From: an uncultured Roseicyclus sp.
Lineage (GTDB): Bacteria > Pseudomonadota > Alphaproteobacteria > Rhodobacterales > Rhodobacteraceae
Assembly (NCBI GenBank): GCA_937139335.1
Contig: CAKZPN010000018.1
Location: 1-52,344 of the forward strand
Direction of reading: 5' to 3'
Length of the DNA stretch: 52,344 nucleotides
Shown here: positions 1 through 8,347 of the stretch, piece after piece
Layout: each line of letters starts with the position of its first letter
Position numbering within the stretch: position 1 is the stretch's first letter
The notes under the pieces: model-generated
What the model saw: the letters and a program-made list of their open reading frames with translations, nothing else
The model's database searches: none
What the model was told of the DNA's origin: nothing
Translations under genes and position numbers: made by a program

Positions 1-1635
1 GTCATGGATTGCGACACCACCGGCATCGAGCCCGACTTCGCGCTGGTGAAGTTCAAGAAGCTCGCCGGCGGCGGCTACTTCAAGATCATCAACCAGTCGG
101 TCCCCGGCGCGCTGGAAACCATGGGCTACTCCTCATCGCAGATCGAGGAGATCATCGCCTATGCCGTCGGCCATGGCACGCTCGGCCAGGCGCCCGGCAT
201 CAACCACACCGCGCTCATCGGCCACGGTTTCGGCCGGAGCGAGATCGAGAAGATCGAGGCGGCGCTGCCCTCGGCCTTCGACATCCGCTTCGTGTTCAAC
301 CAGTGGACGCTCGGAGCGGAGTTCTGCACCAAGACGCTCGGCATCCCGGCCGACAAGCTGAACGACCCGACCTTCGACATGCTGCGCCACCTCGGCTTCA
401 CGAAATCCGAGATCGACGCCGCCAACGACCATGTCTGCGGGACCATGACGCTGGAGGGCGCACCGTTCCTGAAGACGGAACACTACCATGTCTTCGACTG
501 CGCCAACCCCTGCGGCAAGAAGGGCAAGCGCTACCTCGGCGTGAACGCGCACATCCACATGATGGCGGCGGCGCAGTCCTTCATCTCGGGCGCGATCTCC
601 AAGACCATCAACATGGCCAACCACGCCTCGATCGAGGATTGCCAGAAGGCCTACGAGTTGAGCTGGTCGCTCGGCGTGAAGGCCAACGCACTCTACCGCG
701 ACGGCTCCAAGCTGTCGCAGCCGCTGGCTTCGGCGCTCGTCGAGGATGACGAGGACGCGCAGGAGATCATGGAAACCGGCTCGACGATGGAAAAGGCGCA
801 GGTCATCGCCGAGAAGATCGTCGAGAAGGTGATCATCAAGGAGGTCATCAAGGCGCATCGCGAAAAGATGCCGGACCGCCGCAAGGGCTACACGCAAAAG
901 GCCATCGTCGGCGGCCACAAGGTCTACCTGCGCACCGGGGAATACCAGGACGGCAACCTGGGCGAGATCTTCATCGACATGCACAAAGAAGGCGCCGGCT
1001 TCCGCGCGATGATGAACAACTTCGCCATCGCGGTCTCGGTCGGCCTGCAATACGGCGTGCCGCTGGAGGAATTCGTCGATGCCTTCACCTTCACCAAGTT
1101 CGAGCCCTCGGGCATGGTGCAGGGCAACGAGACGATCAAGAACGCGACCTCGATCCTCGACTACATCTTCCGCGAACTGGCGGTCAGCTACCTCGACCGC
1201 ACCGACCTGGCGCATGTGCAGCCGCAGGGCACCAGCTTCGACGATGTGGGCCGGGGCGCCGAGGAAGGCGTGTCCAACATCCGCGAAGTGCCGGAAAGCC
1301 GGGGCTCGACGCCGATCGAGGTGCTGAAACAGGTCGCCTCCACCGGCTACCTGCGCAAGCGGGCGCCGCAGGAGCTGATGGTGTTCCAGGGCGGGGCCGA
1401 CCCGGTCGCGACGCTGGAGACGCTGATCCCCGAGGTCCGGGGCGGCGGCACCATCGCCGCGGTCGCCTCCACCACCGCCGTCACCACCGGCACCGTCTCG
1501 ATGAACGCGGCGACGCGCGCCCGGATGCAGGGCTACGAGGGCGAGGCGTGCGGCGAATGCGGGAATTACACGCTTGTCCGCAACGGGACCTGCATGAAGT
1601 GCAACACCTGCGGCGGGACGTCGGGGTGTAGCTGA
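1..1635 (+). CDS. nrdJ: Adenosylcobalamin-dependent (class II) ribonucleotide reductase, C-terminal part
   Basis: The reading frame is open from the first base, so the gene begins left of the window; 544 residues are present, a little under half of the roughly 1200 usual for this family. The enzyme reduces ribonucleotides to deoxyribonucleotides using a cobalamin-derived radical, so it needs no oxygen and no iron or manganese centre. The visible part is the end of the catalytic region, a linker (about residues 260-300), and a C-terminal Cys-rich tail (EACGECG, then [10 protein letters not shown], then TSGC, in the last 30 residues). That tail is typical of NrdJ and is thought to shuttle electrons to the active site. 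The catalytic radical Cys lies outside the window. A good hairpin terminator follows at 1645-1671. Identification is firm; only the N-terminal half is unseen. Confidence 0.96.
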   Translation, partial: VMDCDTTGIEPDFALVKFKKLAGGGYFKIINQSVPGALETMGYSSSQIEEIIAYAVGHGTLGQAPGINHTALIGHGFGRSEIEKIEAALPSAFDIRFVFNQWTLGAEFCTKTLGIPADKLNDPTFDMLRHLGFTKSEIDAANDHVCGTMTLEGAPFLKTEHYHVFDCANPCGKKGKRYLGVNAHIHMMAAAQSFISGAISKTINMANHASIEDCQKAYELSWSLGVKANALYRDGSKLSQPLASALVEDDEDAQEIMETGSTMEKAQVIAEKIVEKVIIKEVIKAHREKMPDRRKGYTQKAIVGGHKVYLRTGEYQDGNLGEIFIDMHKEGAGFRAMMNNFAIAVSVGLQYGVPLEEFVDAFTFTKFEPSGMVQGNETIKNATSILDYIFRELAVSYLDRTDLAHVQPQGTSFDDVGRGAEEGVSNIREVPESRGSTPIEVLKQVASTGYLRKRAPQELMVFQGGADPVATLETLIPEVRGGGTIAAVASTTAVTTGTVSMNAATRARMQGYEGEACGECGNYTLVRNGTCMKCNTCGGTSGCS

Positions 1636-1644
1636 AGGAATTGG

Positions 1645-1671
1645 AGGGCGCCCGCGTCGTGCGCCCTTTTT
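1645..1671 (+). terminator. Rho-independent terminator of nrdJ
   Basis: A perfect 7-bp stem (AGGGCGC at 1645-1651 with GCGCCCT at 1661-1667) encloses a 9-nt loop and is followed directly by TTTTT. It starts 9 nt after the nrdJ stop codon, the expected place. Confidence 0.75.
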
Positions 1672-1679
1672 CGAACGGG

Positions 1680-1745
1680 GTGGGACCCGCGAAACCTGCG
1701 GTTTCGCTACATCCCACTCCAAGAGTTTCCTTCAGAAACTCTTGG
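1680..1745. repeat. Cluster of three perfect or nested inverted repeats downstream of nrdJ
   Basis: Three structures occur in 66 bases. GCGAAACC-TGC-GGTTTCGC (1689-1707) is an 8-bp stem. It is enclosed by GTGGGA (1680-1685) and TCCCAC (1712-1717). Next comes an 11-bp stem, CCAAGAGTTTC (1719-1729) with GAAACTCTTGG (1735-1745) and a 5-nt loop. There is no U-run, so this is not a plain terminator. It could be a dispersed intergenic repeat or a folded 3' RNA; which of these cannot be decided from one copy. Confidence 0.45.
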
Positions 1746-1838
1746 TATCCGGGGCGGGTGCGCTCGCCCTAGACGCGGATCAGGCCGCAGGCAGAAACTT
1801 CGGGCAGTCAATATCAGAGCCTGGTACGCGAAACTCAT

Positions 1839-1866
1839 AGGGGCGCCTCTGGCGCCCCTTCTTTCG
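1839..1866. terminator. Hairpin terminator between convergent nrdJ and the MBL hydrolase gene
   Basis: A perfect 9-bp stem, AGGGGCGCC (1839-1847) with GGCGCCCCT (1851-1859), has a 3-nt loop and is followed on the plus strand by TTCTTT. It lies 28 bp before the end of the minus-strand hydrolase gene. It is a backup terminator for nrdJ; with few A residues on its left side it is a weaker one for the minus strand. Confidence 0.6.
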
Positions 1867-1893
1867 TCCGGTCAATGCCTTGCGGGGCGACGT

Positions 1894-2814
1894 TCATGTC
1901 ACGGGGCGAAACGCGTAGCCCTCCGCCGTCGCCTCGACGGACCCGATCCCGCCCTGGCCGAAGTGGAAGCCCACCACCGTCAGACCCTCCGCCATGATCC
2001 GCTCGAACAGCGCCAGCCGCGTCGCCACCGCCGTCTCCTGGTCCTGGTCCGAGCCCGAGACCCAGCCGGGCCGCGAAAAGGCGACGTGGTCGTTGCCGAT
2101 CGCGTCGCCCAGCACCATCACCGCCTCCGCCCCATCCCCGATGACAAAGCTCATGTGCCCCGGCGTGTGCCCCGGTGTCAGCGCGGCCACGACGCCCGGC
2201 AGCACCGCCTCGCCGTCGGAAAACCGCGTGATCCGGTCCACCATGATCTCCAGCCGCCGCTTCGAGCCGACGGCCATGCTTTCACGCGCCTCGCCGATGC
2301 TGGCGACCGTGCCCTCGTCCATCCAGTAATCGAGCTCCGCCCCGCCCATCCAATGCTCGGCATTGGCGAAATAGGGCTCGTCGAAATCATCCAGAACGCC
2401 CCAGAGGTGGTCGGGATGGCCGTGGGTGAAGATCACATGGGTGATGTCGAACGGGTCGATCCCGGCGGCGTCGAGCGCGTCGGGCAGGGCGCCCGCATTG
2501 GGCGAGAACTGCGTGCCCGCGCCAGCATCGAACAGCGCGAGCGTGTCGCCCCGGCGCAGCAGCGTCACGTTGCAGGGCGGGGTCAGCGGCGCGCCGGGGT
2601 CGATGCCGTGCTGCGCCAGCACGGCGGCCAGCTCGTCCTGCGGCATCGGGGCGAAGATGAAACCGGGTGGCAGGTCGAGCCAGCCGTCGCTCAGCGTCAC
2701 GATCTCGGTATCGCCGAGGCTCAGCGTGGTCTGCGTCCAGCCCCGGCGCGGCAGCGTGCTGGCGGCCAGCGCGGCGGTTCCGGTCGCCATCAGGCGGCGG
2801 CGGGTGATCTGCAT
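1894..2814 (-). CDS. Exported metallo-beta-lactamase-fold hydrolase
   Basis: A 306-residue protein of the MBL-fold superfamily, probably binding two zinc ions. The signature THGHPDH is at about residues 130-136, preceded by the beta-strand motif LALFDAGAG. The later histidine motif TPGHTPGHMS and the Asp-containing strand VLGDAIG supply the remaining ligands. The N-terminus (MQITRRRLMATGTAALAAS) carries a twin-arginine-like signal, so the product is predicted to be periplasmic. The start at 2814 is preferred over an in-frame upstream start at 2856 because GGAGGAG precedes it at good spacing and the signal peptide begins there. The substrate is unknown: the family includes lactonases, glyoxalase II-like enzymes and arylsulfatases. 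It is transcribed alone, convergent with nrdJ. Confidence 0.85.
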   Translation of the reverse strand: MQITRRRLMATGTAALAASTLPRRGWTQTTLSLGDTEIVTLSDGWLDLPPGFIFAPMPQDELAAVLAQHGIDPGAPLTPPCNVTLLRRGDTLALFDAGAGTQFSPNAGALPDALDAAGIDPFDITHVIFTHGHPDHLWGVLDDFDEPYFANAEHWMGGAELDYWMDEGTVASIGEARESMAVGSKRRLEIMVDRITRFSDGEAVLPGVVAALTPGHTPGHMSFVIGDGAEAVMVLGDAIGNDHVAFSRPGWVSGSDQDQETAVATRLALFERIMAEGLTVVGFHFGQGGIGSVEATAEGYAFRPVT

Positions 2815-2992
2815 GACGGTCTCCTCCCAAGTCTGCAGGGGCAGAGTAGCGCGCAAGACACATTCATGAAAGGTAATATGTGGGCTCGCGTTGGAACATT
2901 GGCGGTCTCCCGCGCTTTATCACCGCGTTAGGATTTTAGTTTTAGCCTGCGGCCATCTGCGCCCATGATGGCTGCAAGCGGGAGGTGTGAGA

Positions 2993-3517
2993 ATGAAACC
3001 GGGTCATGTGGTGATGGGGGCCGCCCTGGTGGCGACCGGCGCACTTGCGGCGCTCTGGGTGCCCTTCGGTCTGCTGGGCGCGCTGGCGCTGCTCATGTTG
3101 CTGCGCATCTGCTGGCTCGAGGACAACATCGTCTCCGACCTGTTCGGCCGCGACAGCCTGCCCGCCGGGTATCGCAGCACCGCGGACCTGCGCCGCCTGT
3201 TCTTCTTCCGCTGGTTCGGCATCTGCCCGTCCGATTGCGCGGCGGAACAATCCGCGCATCTGATGGCCACCGCGATGCGGACCGAGGTGCAGATCTGGGC
3301 GACGCTGCTTCTGGGCATGGCCGCGGCGATGGTGGCGCAGCACGGCGCCTTCGGCATGTCGGTGAACCTCGCCCTCGGCGCGGCGCTGTTCGTGATCGCG
3401 TTGACGCGGGCTGACCGGCTGGCGCTGTCGCTGGCGCATTGCGACGCGCAAAGCGCCTTGCCCGATCACCTGCTGGTGCCCCGGCGCCGCCGACTGCTGG
3501 CGGAGCGCAAGCGCTAG
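2993..3517 (+). CDS. Small membrane protein of unknown function
   Basis: This frame encodes 174 residues. The ATG at 2993 is chosen over an in-frame GTG at 2987 because GGAGG sits 7 nt before it. Hydrophobic stretches at about residues 5-40 (one or two spans), 105-122 and 128-145 suggest three or four membrane segments. A central, more polar part has a conserved-looking aromatic patch (RRLFFFRWF, then GICPSDC), and the tail is very basic (PRRRRLLAERKR). No family was recognised. Its stop codon shares the bases CTAG with the stop of the convergent ABC ATPase gene, a 4-bp tail-to-tail overlap. Codon use matches its neighbours, so it is very likely a real gene. Confidence 0.7.
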   Translation: MKPGHVVMGAALVATGALAALWVPFGLLGALALLMLLRICWLEDNIVSDLFGRDSLPAGYRSTADLRRLFFFRWFGICPSDCAAEQSAHLMATAMRTEVQIWATLLLGMAAAMVAQHGAFGMSVNLALGAALFVIALTRADRLALSLAHCDAQSALPDHLLVPRRRRLLAERKR

Positions 3518-5637
3518 ACGGCCTGATCCGCCGTGATCTTGATCACCGGTTCCATCCGCTCCAGTTGCGTGTCGGAAAGATGGCACTTGAAGCTGTGCCC
3601 CTCCGCCAGCGTCCGCATCGGCGGCACCTCGGTCTCGCACAGGTTTCCGGGGACCTCTGATTTCCAGCGGCAGCGGGTCTGGAACGGGCAGCCGGGCGGC
3701 GGATTCATCGCCGAGGGGATGTCGCCCTCCAGCACGATATGTCGCTTTTCCACGCTGGTGTCGGCGATCGGCACGGCCGACAGCAGCGCCTCGGTATAGG
3801 GGTGATAGGGCGGGCTGAAGACCTGATCCGTTGACCCGATCTCGACCACGTGGCCGAGGTACATCACCATCACCCGGTCGCTCAGGTAGCGCACGATGCT
3901 GAGGTCGTGCGAGATGAACAGCAGCGTCGTCTTCTCGCGGCGCTGGATCTCCATCAACAGGTCCGTCACCGCCGCCTGCACGCTCACGTCGAGCGCCGAG
4001 ACAGGCTCGTCGGCCACCACGATCCGCGCCTCGCCGGCAAAAGCGCGCGCGATGCCGACGCGCTGCTTCTGTCCGCCCGACAGCTGCCGCGGCATCCGGT
4101 CGGCAAAGGCGCGCGGCAGCTTCACAAGGTCAAGCAGTTGCAGCATCCGCTCGCGCCGCGCCCGGTCGCTATCGCCCACACCGAAGACCTCGAGCGCGCG
4201 GATGATCTGGCGGCCCACCGTCATCGAGGGGTTCAGCGTGTCGAACGGGTTCTGGAACACCATCTGGATCGAGGAAATCGTGCGCGTGTCGCGCCCCTCG
4301 ATCGGGATCATCTCGATCGAGCGATTGTCGAGGAACACACTGCCCTCGGTCGCGGTCTCGAGCCCCATCAGCACCTTGGCCAGCGTGGATTTTCCGCAGC
4401 CGGATTCGCCCACGATGGCCAGCGTCTCGCTTTCGCGCGCCTCGAAGCTCACCGTCTCGTTGGCCTTCACCACCCGCGTCTCGCCGCCGCCGAACAGCGC
4501 GCTGGCCGCCACCTCGTAGTATTTCTTGAGGTTCTCGACCCGCAGCACGACGTCACCCACCGGCGCTTTCTCGGTGCTTTCGCTCAGCGCGATGGGCGCG
4601 TCCCAGTCGATCTCGTCGAATCGCAGGCAGCGGCTTTCGTGGCGCTCGCCGTGCGCCACGTCGAACATCGGGATCGGGCCTGCATCGCAGCGCCCGGCCT
4701 CGAAATAGTCGCAGCGCGGGCCGAAGTTGCAGCCGGGCGGGCGCTCGTGGGGCAGGGGAAAGTTGCCGGGGATCGCCACCAGAGGCCGCGCGTTCTTGTC
4801 CGCGCCGGGCAGCGGGATCGAGCGGAACAGCGCCTGCGTATATGGGTGCTGCATCTGGTCGAAGACATCGGTGATGGAGCCGGTCTCCACCGCCTCACCG
4901 GAATACATCACGCAGATCCGGTCGCAGGTATCCAGCACGAGCCCGAGGTTGTGCGAGATGAACAGCATCGAGGTGCCGTATTTGCGGCCCAGATCCTTCA
5001 CCAGGTCGACCACCGCAGCCTCCACCGTCACGTCGAGCGCGGTGGTCGGCTCGTCGAGGATCAGCAGCGAGGGTTTCGACATCAGCGCCATCGCGATCAC
5101 GATGCGCTGCTGCTGGCCGCCCGAAAGCTGGTGCGGGTAGCTCCTCAGCATCCGCTCGGGGTCGGGCAGGCGCACGTCGGTCACCACCTCCAGCGCGCGC
5201 TTGCGCGCCTCGGCCTCGGAAATGCCCTCGTGGATCATCGGCACTTCCATCAACTGCTGGCCGATGCGCATCGCGGGGTTCAGGGACGCCATCGGCTCCT
5301 GATAGATCATCGCGATCTCGCGGCCGCGGATCGCGCGCAGCTCTTCGGGCGACATCGCGTTCAGGTCGCGGCCCTTGAACTTGATCGAGCCGCCGACGAC
5401 CCGGCCGTTGACGCCGAGGTCCTGCATCACGCCGAGCGCGACGGTGGACTTGCCGCAGCCGCTTTCGCCCACCAGCCCCATCGCCTCGCCCGGCATCACG
5501 GTGCAGGAAAAATCCATCACCGCGGGGATTTCGCGCAGCCGGGTGAAGAAGGAAATCGACAGGTTCTCGATCTCGAGGATCGGGCCGTCGTAGGTCTCGG
5601 GCACAACTTCGGCCGTGTCGGGGGATTGGTCGAGCAT
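3514..5637 (-). CDS. Peptide/nickel-type ABC transporter, fused double ATPase (DppD-DppF fusion)
   Basis: A 707-residue cytoplasmic protein in which two ABC ATPase domains, normally separate subunits DppD and DppF, are joined in one chain. Domain 1 has Walker A GESGCGKST (about 57-64), signature LSGGQQQR and Walker B LLILDEP. It is followed by the family's C-terminal extension with Cys residues (CNFGPRCDYFEAGRC). Domain 2 repeats the pattern: GESGCGKST near 410, LSGGQKQR, IVVADEP and a second Cys-bearing extension (CPFQTRCRW). All ATP-binding motifs are intact in both halves. The start codon lies 4 bp after the stop of the permease gene, so the two are translationally linked. It powers import of the ligand caught by the binding protein encoded at 8348-9985. 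Single-chain fusions are common for this importer family in this lineage. Confidence 0.92.
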   Translation of the reverse strand: MLDQSPDTAEVVPETYDGPILEIENLSISFFTRLREIPAVMDFSCTVMPGEAMGLVGESGCGKSTVALGVMQDLGVNGRVVGGSIKFKGRDLNAMSPEELRAIRGREIAMIYQEPMASLNPAMRIGQQLMEVPMIHEGISEAEARKRALEVVTDVRLPDPERMLRSYPHQLSGGQQQRIVIAMALMSKPSLLILDEPTTALDVTVEAAVVDLVKDLGRKYGTSMLFISHNLGLVLDTCDRICVMYSGEAVETGSITDVFDQMQHPYTQALFRSIPLPGADKNARPLVAIPGNFPLPHERPPGCNFGPRCDYFEAGRCDAGPIPMFDVAHGERHESRCLRFDEIDWDAPIALSESTEKAPVGDVVLRVENLKKYYEVAASALFGGGETRVVKANETVSFEARESETLAIVGESGCGKSTLAKVLMGLETATEGSVFLDNRSIEMIPIEGRDTRTISSIQMVFQNPFDTLNPSMTVGRQIIRALEVFGVGDSDRARRERMLQLLDLVKLPRAFADRMPRQLSGGQKQRVGIARAFAGEARIVVADEPVSALDVSVQAAVTDLLMEIQRREKTTLLFISHDLSIVRYLSDRVMVMYLGHVVEIGSTDQVFSPPYHPYTEALLSAVPIADTSVEKRHIVLEGDIPSAMNPPPGCPFQTRCRWKSEVPGNLCETEVPPMRTLAEGHSFKCHLSDTQLERMEPVIKITADQAV

Positions 5638-5641
5638 GGCG

Positions 5642-7099
5642 TCAGTCCTTCAGGCTTTCTTCGCGCAACCCGTCCGCGAGAAGGTTGAGCCCAAGCACAA
5701 GGCTCATCAGGGCAAGCGCGGGCGGCAGGGCCGGGTGTGGGTAGATCGTGAGCAGGCGTCGGCCCTCGTTGATGGTCGAGCCCCAGTCGGGGCTTTCCGG
5801 GCTGACGCCGAGGCCGAAAAAGCCCAGCGTTCCCAACAGGATCGTCGTGTAGCCGATACGCAGGCAGAAATCCACGATCAGCGGGCCGCGGGCGTTGGGC
5901 AGGATCTCCCACAGCATGATGTACCACGGACCCTCGCCGCGGGTCTGGCCCGCCGCCACGTAGTCCCGCGTCTTGATGTCGAGCACGATGCCCCGCACGA
6001 TCCGGAACACCGTGGGCGAGTTCACGAAGACCACCGAGACGAAGACGATCAGCAGGTTGCCGGGGATGTCGAACAGGTCCAGCACCTCGGGCCAGAGCCG
6101 GAAGATCAACGGCAGGTTCGGGTCCGACGGATTCGAGATCAGCGAGAGGTACGCCAGCCCGCCGATCGCGATAGCCCCGCCCACCAGCAGGTTGCGCCGG
6201 GGCGGGTCGGTGCGAAAGCGCGAGTTGAACAGCACCACGAAGAACACGATGGGAAAGATGAACAGCACCATCGAGAGGTAGTTCGGGATGCCCGCCGCCA
6301 CGATCTCGGGCGTGACCAGCAGGTAGAACAGCAAGATCACCGGGAAGGCGAGCACGAGGTTCGCCATGAAGGTGATGATCGTGTCGAGCCGCCCGCCGTA
6401 GTAGCCCGCGGGCAGGCCCAACGTGACACCGACCATGAAGGCGAAGAGCGTGGCGAGTGGCGCGATCTTCAGCACCTCGAAGGCGCCGTAGATCACTCGG
6501 CTGAACACGTCGCGGCCGAGGTTGTCACCGCCGAGCAGGTACCAGGCGTATTGCCCCTCGGCGGGCGAGGGCAGGGCCGTGCCCGGCACCTCGTTGCGCA
6601 TCTGGCTGATGACGGTGATCGCGCCATGCGGCGCCACCACGCCGGAAAACGCGGCGGCGAGGATCCAGAACATCACCAGCGCGAAACCCACCATGCCGAT
6701 CGGGCTGTCGAATAGCTTGCCGTACAGGCCGAGCTTGCGCTTGAAGACGATCGAGACCGCGAAAAGCGCCGCCATCGAGATCCAGACCGGCGTCAGCCGC
6801 GAGGCCATGCCGCCCAGGATGCCGCCGCGTTCGGCCAGGATCATGCCGCCGATGATGTAGCCCGCGACCCCGATGGCGAAGACCAGCACGGCGTATTTCA
6901 TCGCCATCAGCGCGAAATCGACCGGTGTGCGGTGCAGGCTCAGCGTGTGATCTGCGTTCACCACCATCTCGCCGGGGCGGATGCCCACGAGCGCCATCGC
7001 GAAGTTGCTGACGAAGCCCGCGACGAAGAGCACCACCGCAAGGAGGAGGATCGGGTTGATGAAGGCGCCGAGGTCGCCGGACCAGCTGAGGGGTTCCAT
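5642..7099 (-). CDS. ABC transporter permease, DppC-like, with extra membrane segments
   Basis: An inner-membrane permease of 485 residues; ordinary DppC proteins have about 300. The usual DppC core is split. Residues 131-260 contain the family start (GKLFDSPIGMVGF) and the LGGDNLGRDVFSRVIYG motif. Residues 350-485 contain the EAA loop region (DYVAAGQTRGEGPWYIMLWEI) and the ending GLNLLADGLREE. Added to this are an N-terminal block of about 130 residues with three or four membrane spans, and an insertion near 265-345 with two further spans. The gene sits between DppB (13-bp gap) and the fused ATPase (4-bp gap). The added helices may be accessory or regulatory; no function is known to me. Confidence 0.88.
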   Translation of the reverse strand: MEPLSWSGDLGAFINPILLLAVVLFVAGFVSNFAMALVGIRPGEMVVNADHTLSLHRTPVDFALMAMKYAVLVFAIGVAGYIIGGMILAERGGILGGMASRLTPVWISMAALFAVSIVFKRKLGLYGKLFDSPIGMVGFALVMFWILAAAFSGVVAPHGAITVISQMRNEVPGTALPSPAEGQYAWYLLGGDNLGRDVFSRVIYGAFEVLKIAPLATLFAFMVGVTLGLPAGYYGGRLDTIITFMANLVLAFPVILLFYLLVTPEIVAAGIPNYLSMVLFIFPIVFFVVLFNSRFRTDPPRRNLLVGGAIAIGGLAYLSLISNPSDPNLPLIFRLWPEVLDLFDIPGNLLIVFVSVVFVNSPTVFRIVRGIVLDIKTRDYVAAGQTRGEGPWYIMLWEILPNARGPLIVDFCLRIGYTTILLGTLGFFGLGVSPESPDWGSTINEGRRLLTIYPHPALPPALALMSLVLGLNLLADGLREESLKD

Positions 7100-7112
7100 C
7101 TCTCGTGCCCTT

Positions 7113-8201
7113 TCAGGAAATGCGGATGCGCGGGTTCAGGAAGACATAGCCGATGTCCGAGATCAGCTGCGTCACCAGCACGACCAGGACGGCGACGATG
7201 GAGCAGGCCAGGAGCAGCTCGATGTCGTTGTTCGACGCCGCCTGCACCAGCGTCCAGCCAAAGCCGTTGTAGTTGAACAGCGTCTCGACGATCACGACGC
7301 CGGTCAGCAGCCAGGGAAATTGCAGCATGATGACCGTGAAGGGCGCGATCAGCGCGTTCCGGAGCGCGTGTTTCAGCACGATGTTGCGGAAACTCACGCC
7401 CTTCAGCCGCGCGGTGCGGATGTACTGCGCGGTCATCACCTCGGCCATCGACGCCCGCGTCATCCGCGCGATATAGCCCATGCCGTAAAGCGCGATGGTC
7501 ATCACCGGCAGGGTGAAATTCCAGAACGTCACGTTGTCCATCGCGCTGCGCGCCGAGCCGAGAAACAGCGTGCCGCCGTCGAGCCAGCCCCATTCCACCA
7601 AGAGCGGCGAGAGACCGATCTGGGACGAGGCCAGAAGCACGATGAAGATGACGCCCGACACGTATTCCGGCGTCGCGGTCGAGGCGATGGCGAAGGTGGA
7701 TAGCGAGCGGTCGGTGCGCGACCCCTCGCGCATCCCCGCCAGCACGCCGACCAGCAGCGCCGAGGGCACCATGACGGCAAAGGCCCAGAACATCAGGATG
7801 CCGGTCAGTTGCAGCCGCCCGCCGAGGATGTTCGCGACCTCGTCGGCGGAAACGGTGGAATAGCCCAGATCGCCTTGCAGGAGGCCGCAGAACCGGTCCG
7901 CCCCCTCCGGGTCCTGCCCGCGCGCCAGGCATCGGCCGCGCCATTCGCCGGTGATCGGATCCTCGCGCAGCCAGCCCGGCACCACGCCCAGCCATTCGCC
8001 GTAGCGCACGATCAGCGGGCCGCCGTAGCCGTTGCGGTCGAGCCAGGACGCGACCTCCGCGTCGCTCATCCGTGCGTTGCCCTGCGTCTTGGCCAGCTTT
8101 TCGAGGTTGGGAGCGAGGTTCGTGAGGAAGAACACGATGAAGGTCAGGCAAAGCGCCGTGAGAACCATCACGCCGACCCGGCGGAGGATGAAAAGTGCCA
8201 T
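7113..8201 (-). CDS. ABC transporter permease, DppB-like
   Basis: A 362-residue inner-membrane permease. It opens with the family's typical MALFILRRVGVMVLTALCL, a first membrane span at about 10-30. The C-terminal half has the conserved EAA-loop segment (YIRTARLKGVSFRNIVLKHA) and ends NPRIRIS, as DppB proteins do. The periplasmic loop after span 1 is somewhat longer than usual and has two Cys residues about 20 apart (RCLARG and RFCGLL). It pairs with the DppC-like subunit to form the channel. A 146-bp gap separates it from the upstream binding-protein gene and holds a strong hairpin at 8304-8338. RBS and start are clear. Confidence 0.92.
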   Translation of the reverse strand: MALFILRRVGVMVLTALCLTFIVFFLTNLAPNLEKLAKTQGNARMSDAEVASWLDRNGYGGPLIVRYGEWLGVVPGWLREDPITGEWRGRCLARGQDPEGADRFCGLLQGDLGYSTVSADEVANILGGRLQLTGILMFWAFAVMVPSALLVGVLAGMREGSRTDRSLSTFAIASTATPEYVSGVIFIVLLASSQIGLSPLLVEWGWLDGGTLFLGSARSAMDNVTFWNFTLPVMTIALYGMGYIARMTRASMAEVMTAQYIRTARLKGVSFRNIVLKHALRNALIAPFTVIMLQFPWLLTGVVIVETLFNYNGFGWTLVQAASNNDIELLLACSIVAVLVVLVTQLISDIGYVFLNPRIRIS

Positions 8202-8303
8202 CTGTATCCCTGTTCTTGCGACCCGTCAGGCGGGGCCGTTGGGGAGGCCCGCGAACGGGCCAACCTGTGGTCTGGGGCGACCGCCGGCACGGGCGATCAG
8301 GTC

Positions 8304-8338
8304 TGCGGCGGGGCGGCGACCGGGGCCGCCCCGCCGCA
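8304..8338. other. Strong intercistronic hairpin between binding-protein and permease genes
   Basis: A perfect 14-bp GC-rich stem, TGCGGCGGGGCGGC (8304-8317) with GCCGCCCCGCCGCA (8325-8338), has a 7-nt loop. It begins 9 nt after the stop codon of the minus-strand binding-protein gene and lies inside the operon. Neither side has a U-run, so full termination is unlikely. In ABC operons such structures typically protect the upstream mRNA or cause partial read-through, giving much more binding protein than membrane subunits. Confidence 0.65.
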
Positions 8339-8347
8339 AGGTCAGTC

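Noticed and set aside
133..1722. Long open frame on the minus strand opposite nrdJ (529 codons)
   Set aside because: It is the mirror of a strongly coding frame in GC-rich DNA; composition is Arg/His/Val-rich without motifs, and nrdJ is certain.
3850..5688. 612-codon plus-strand frame opposite the fused ABC ATPase
   Set aside because: Antisense shadow of a gene whose two ATPase domains are complete; no ribosome binding site or domain.
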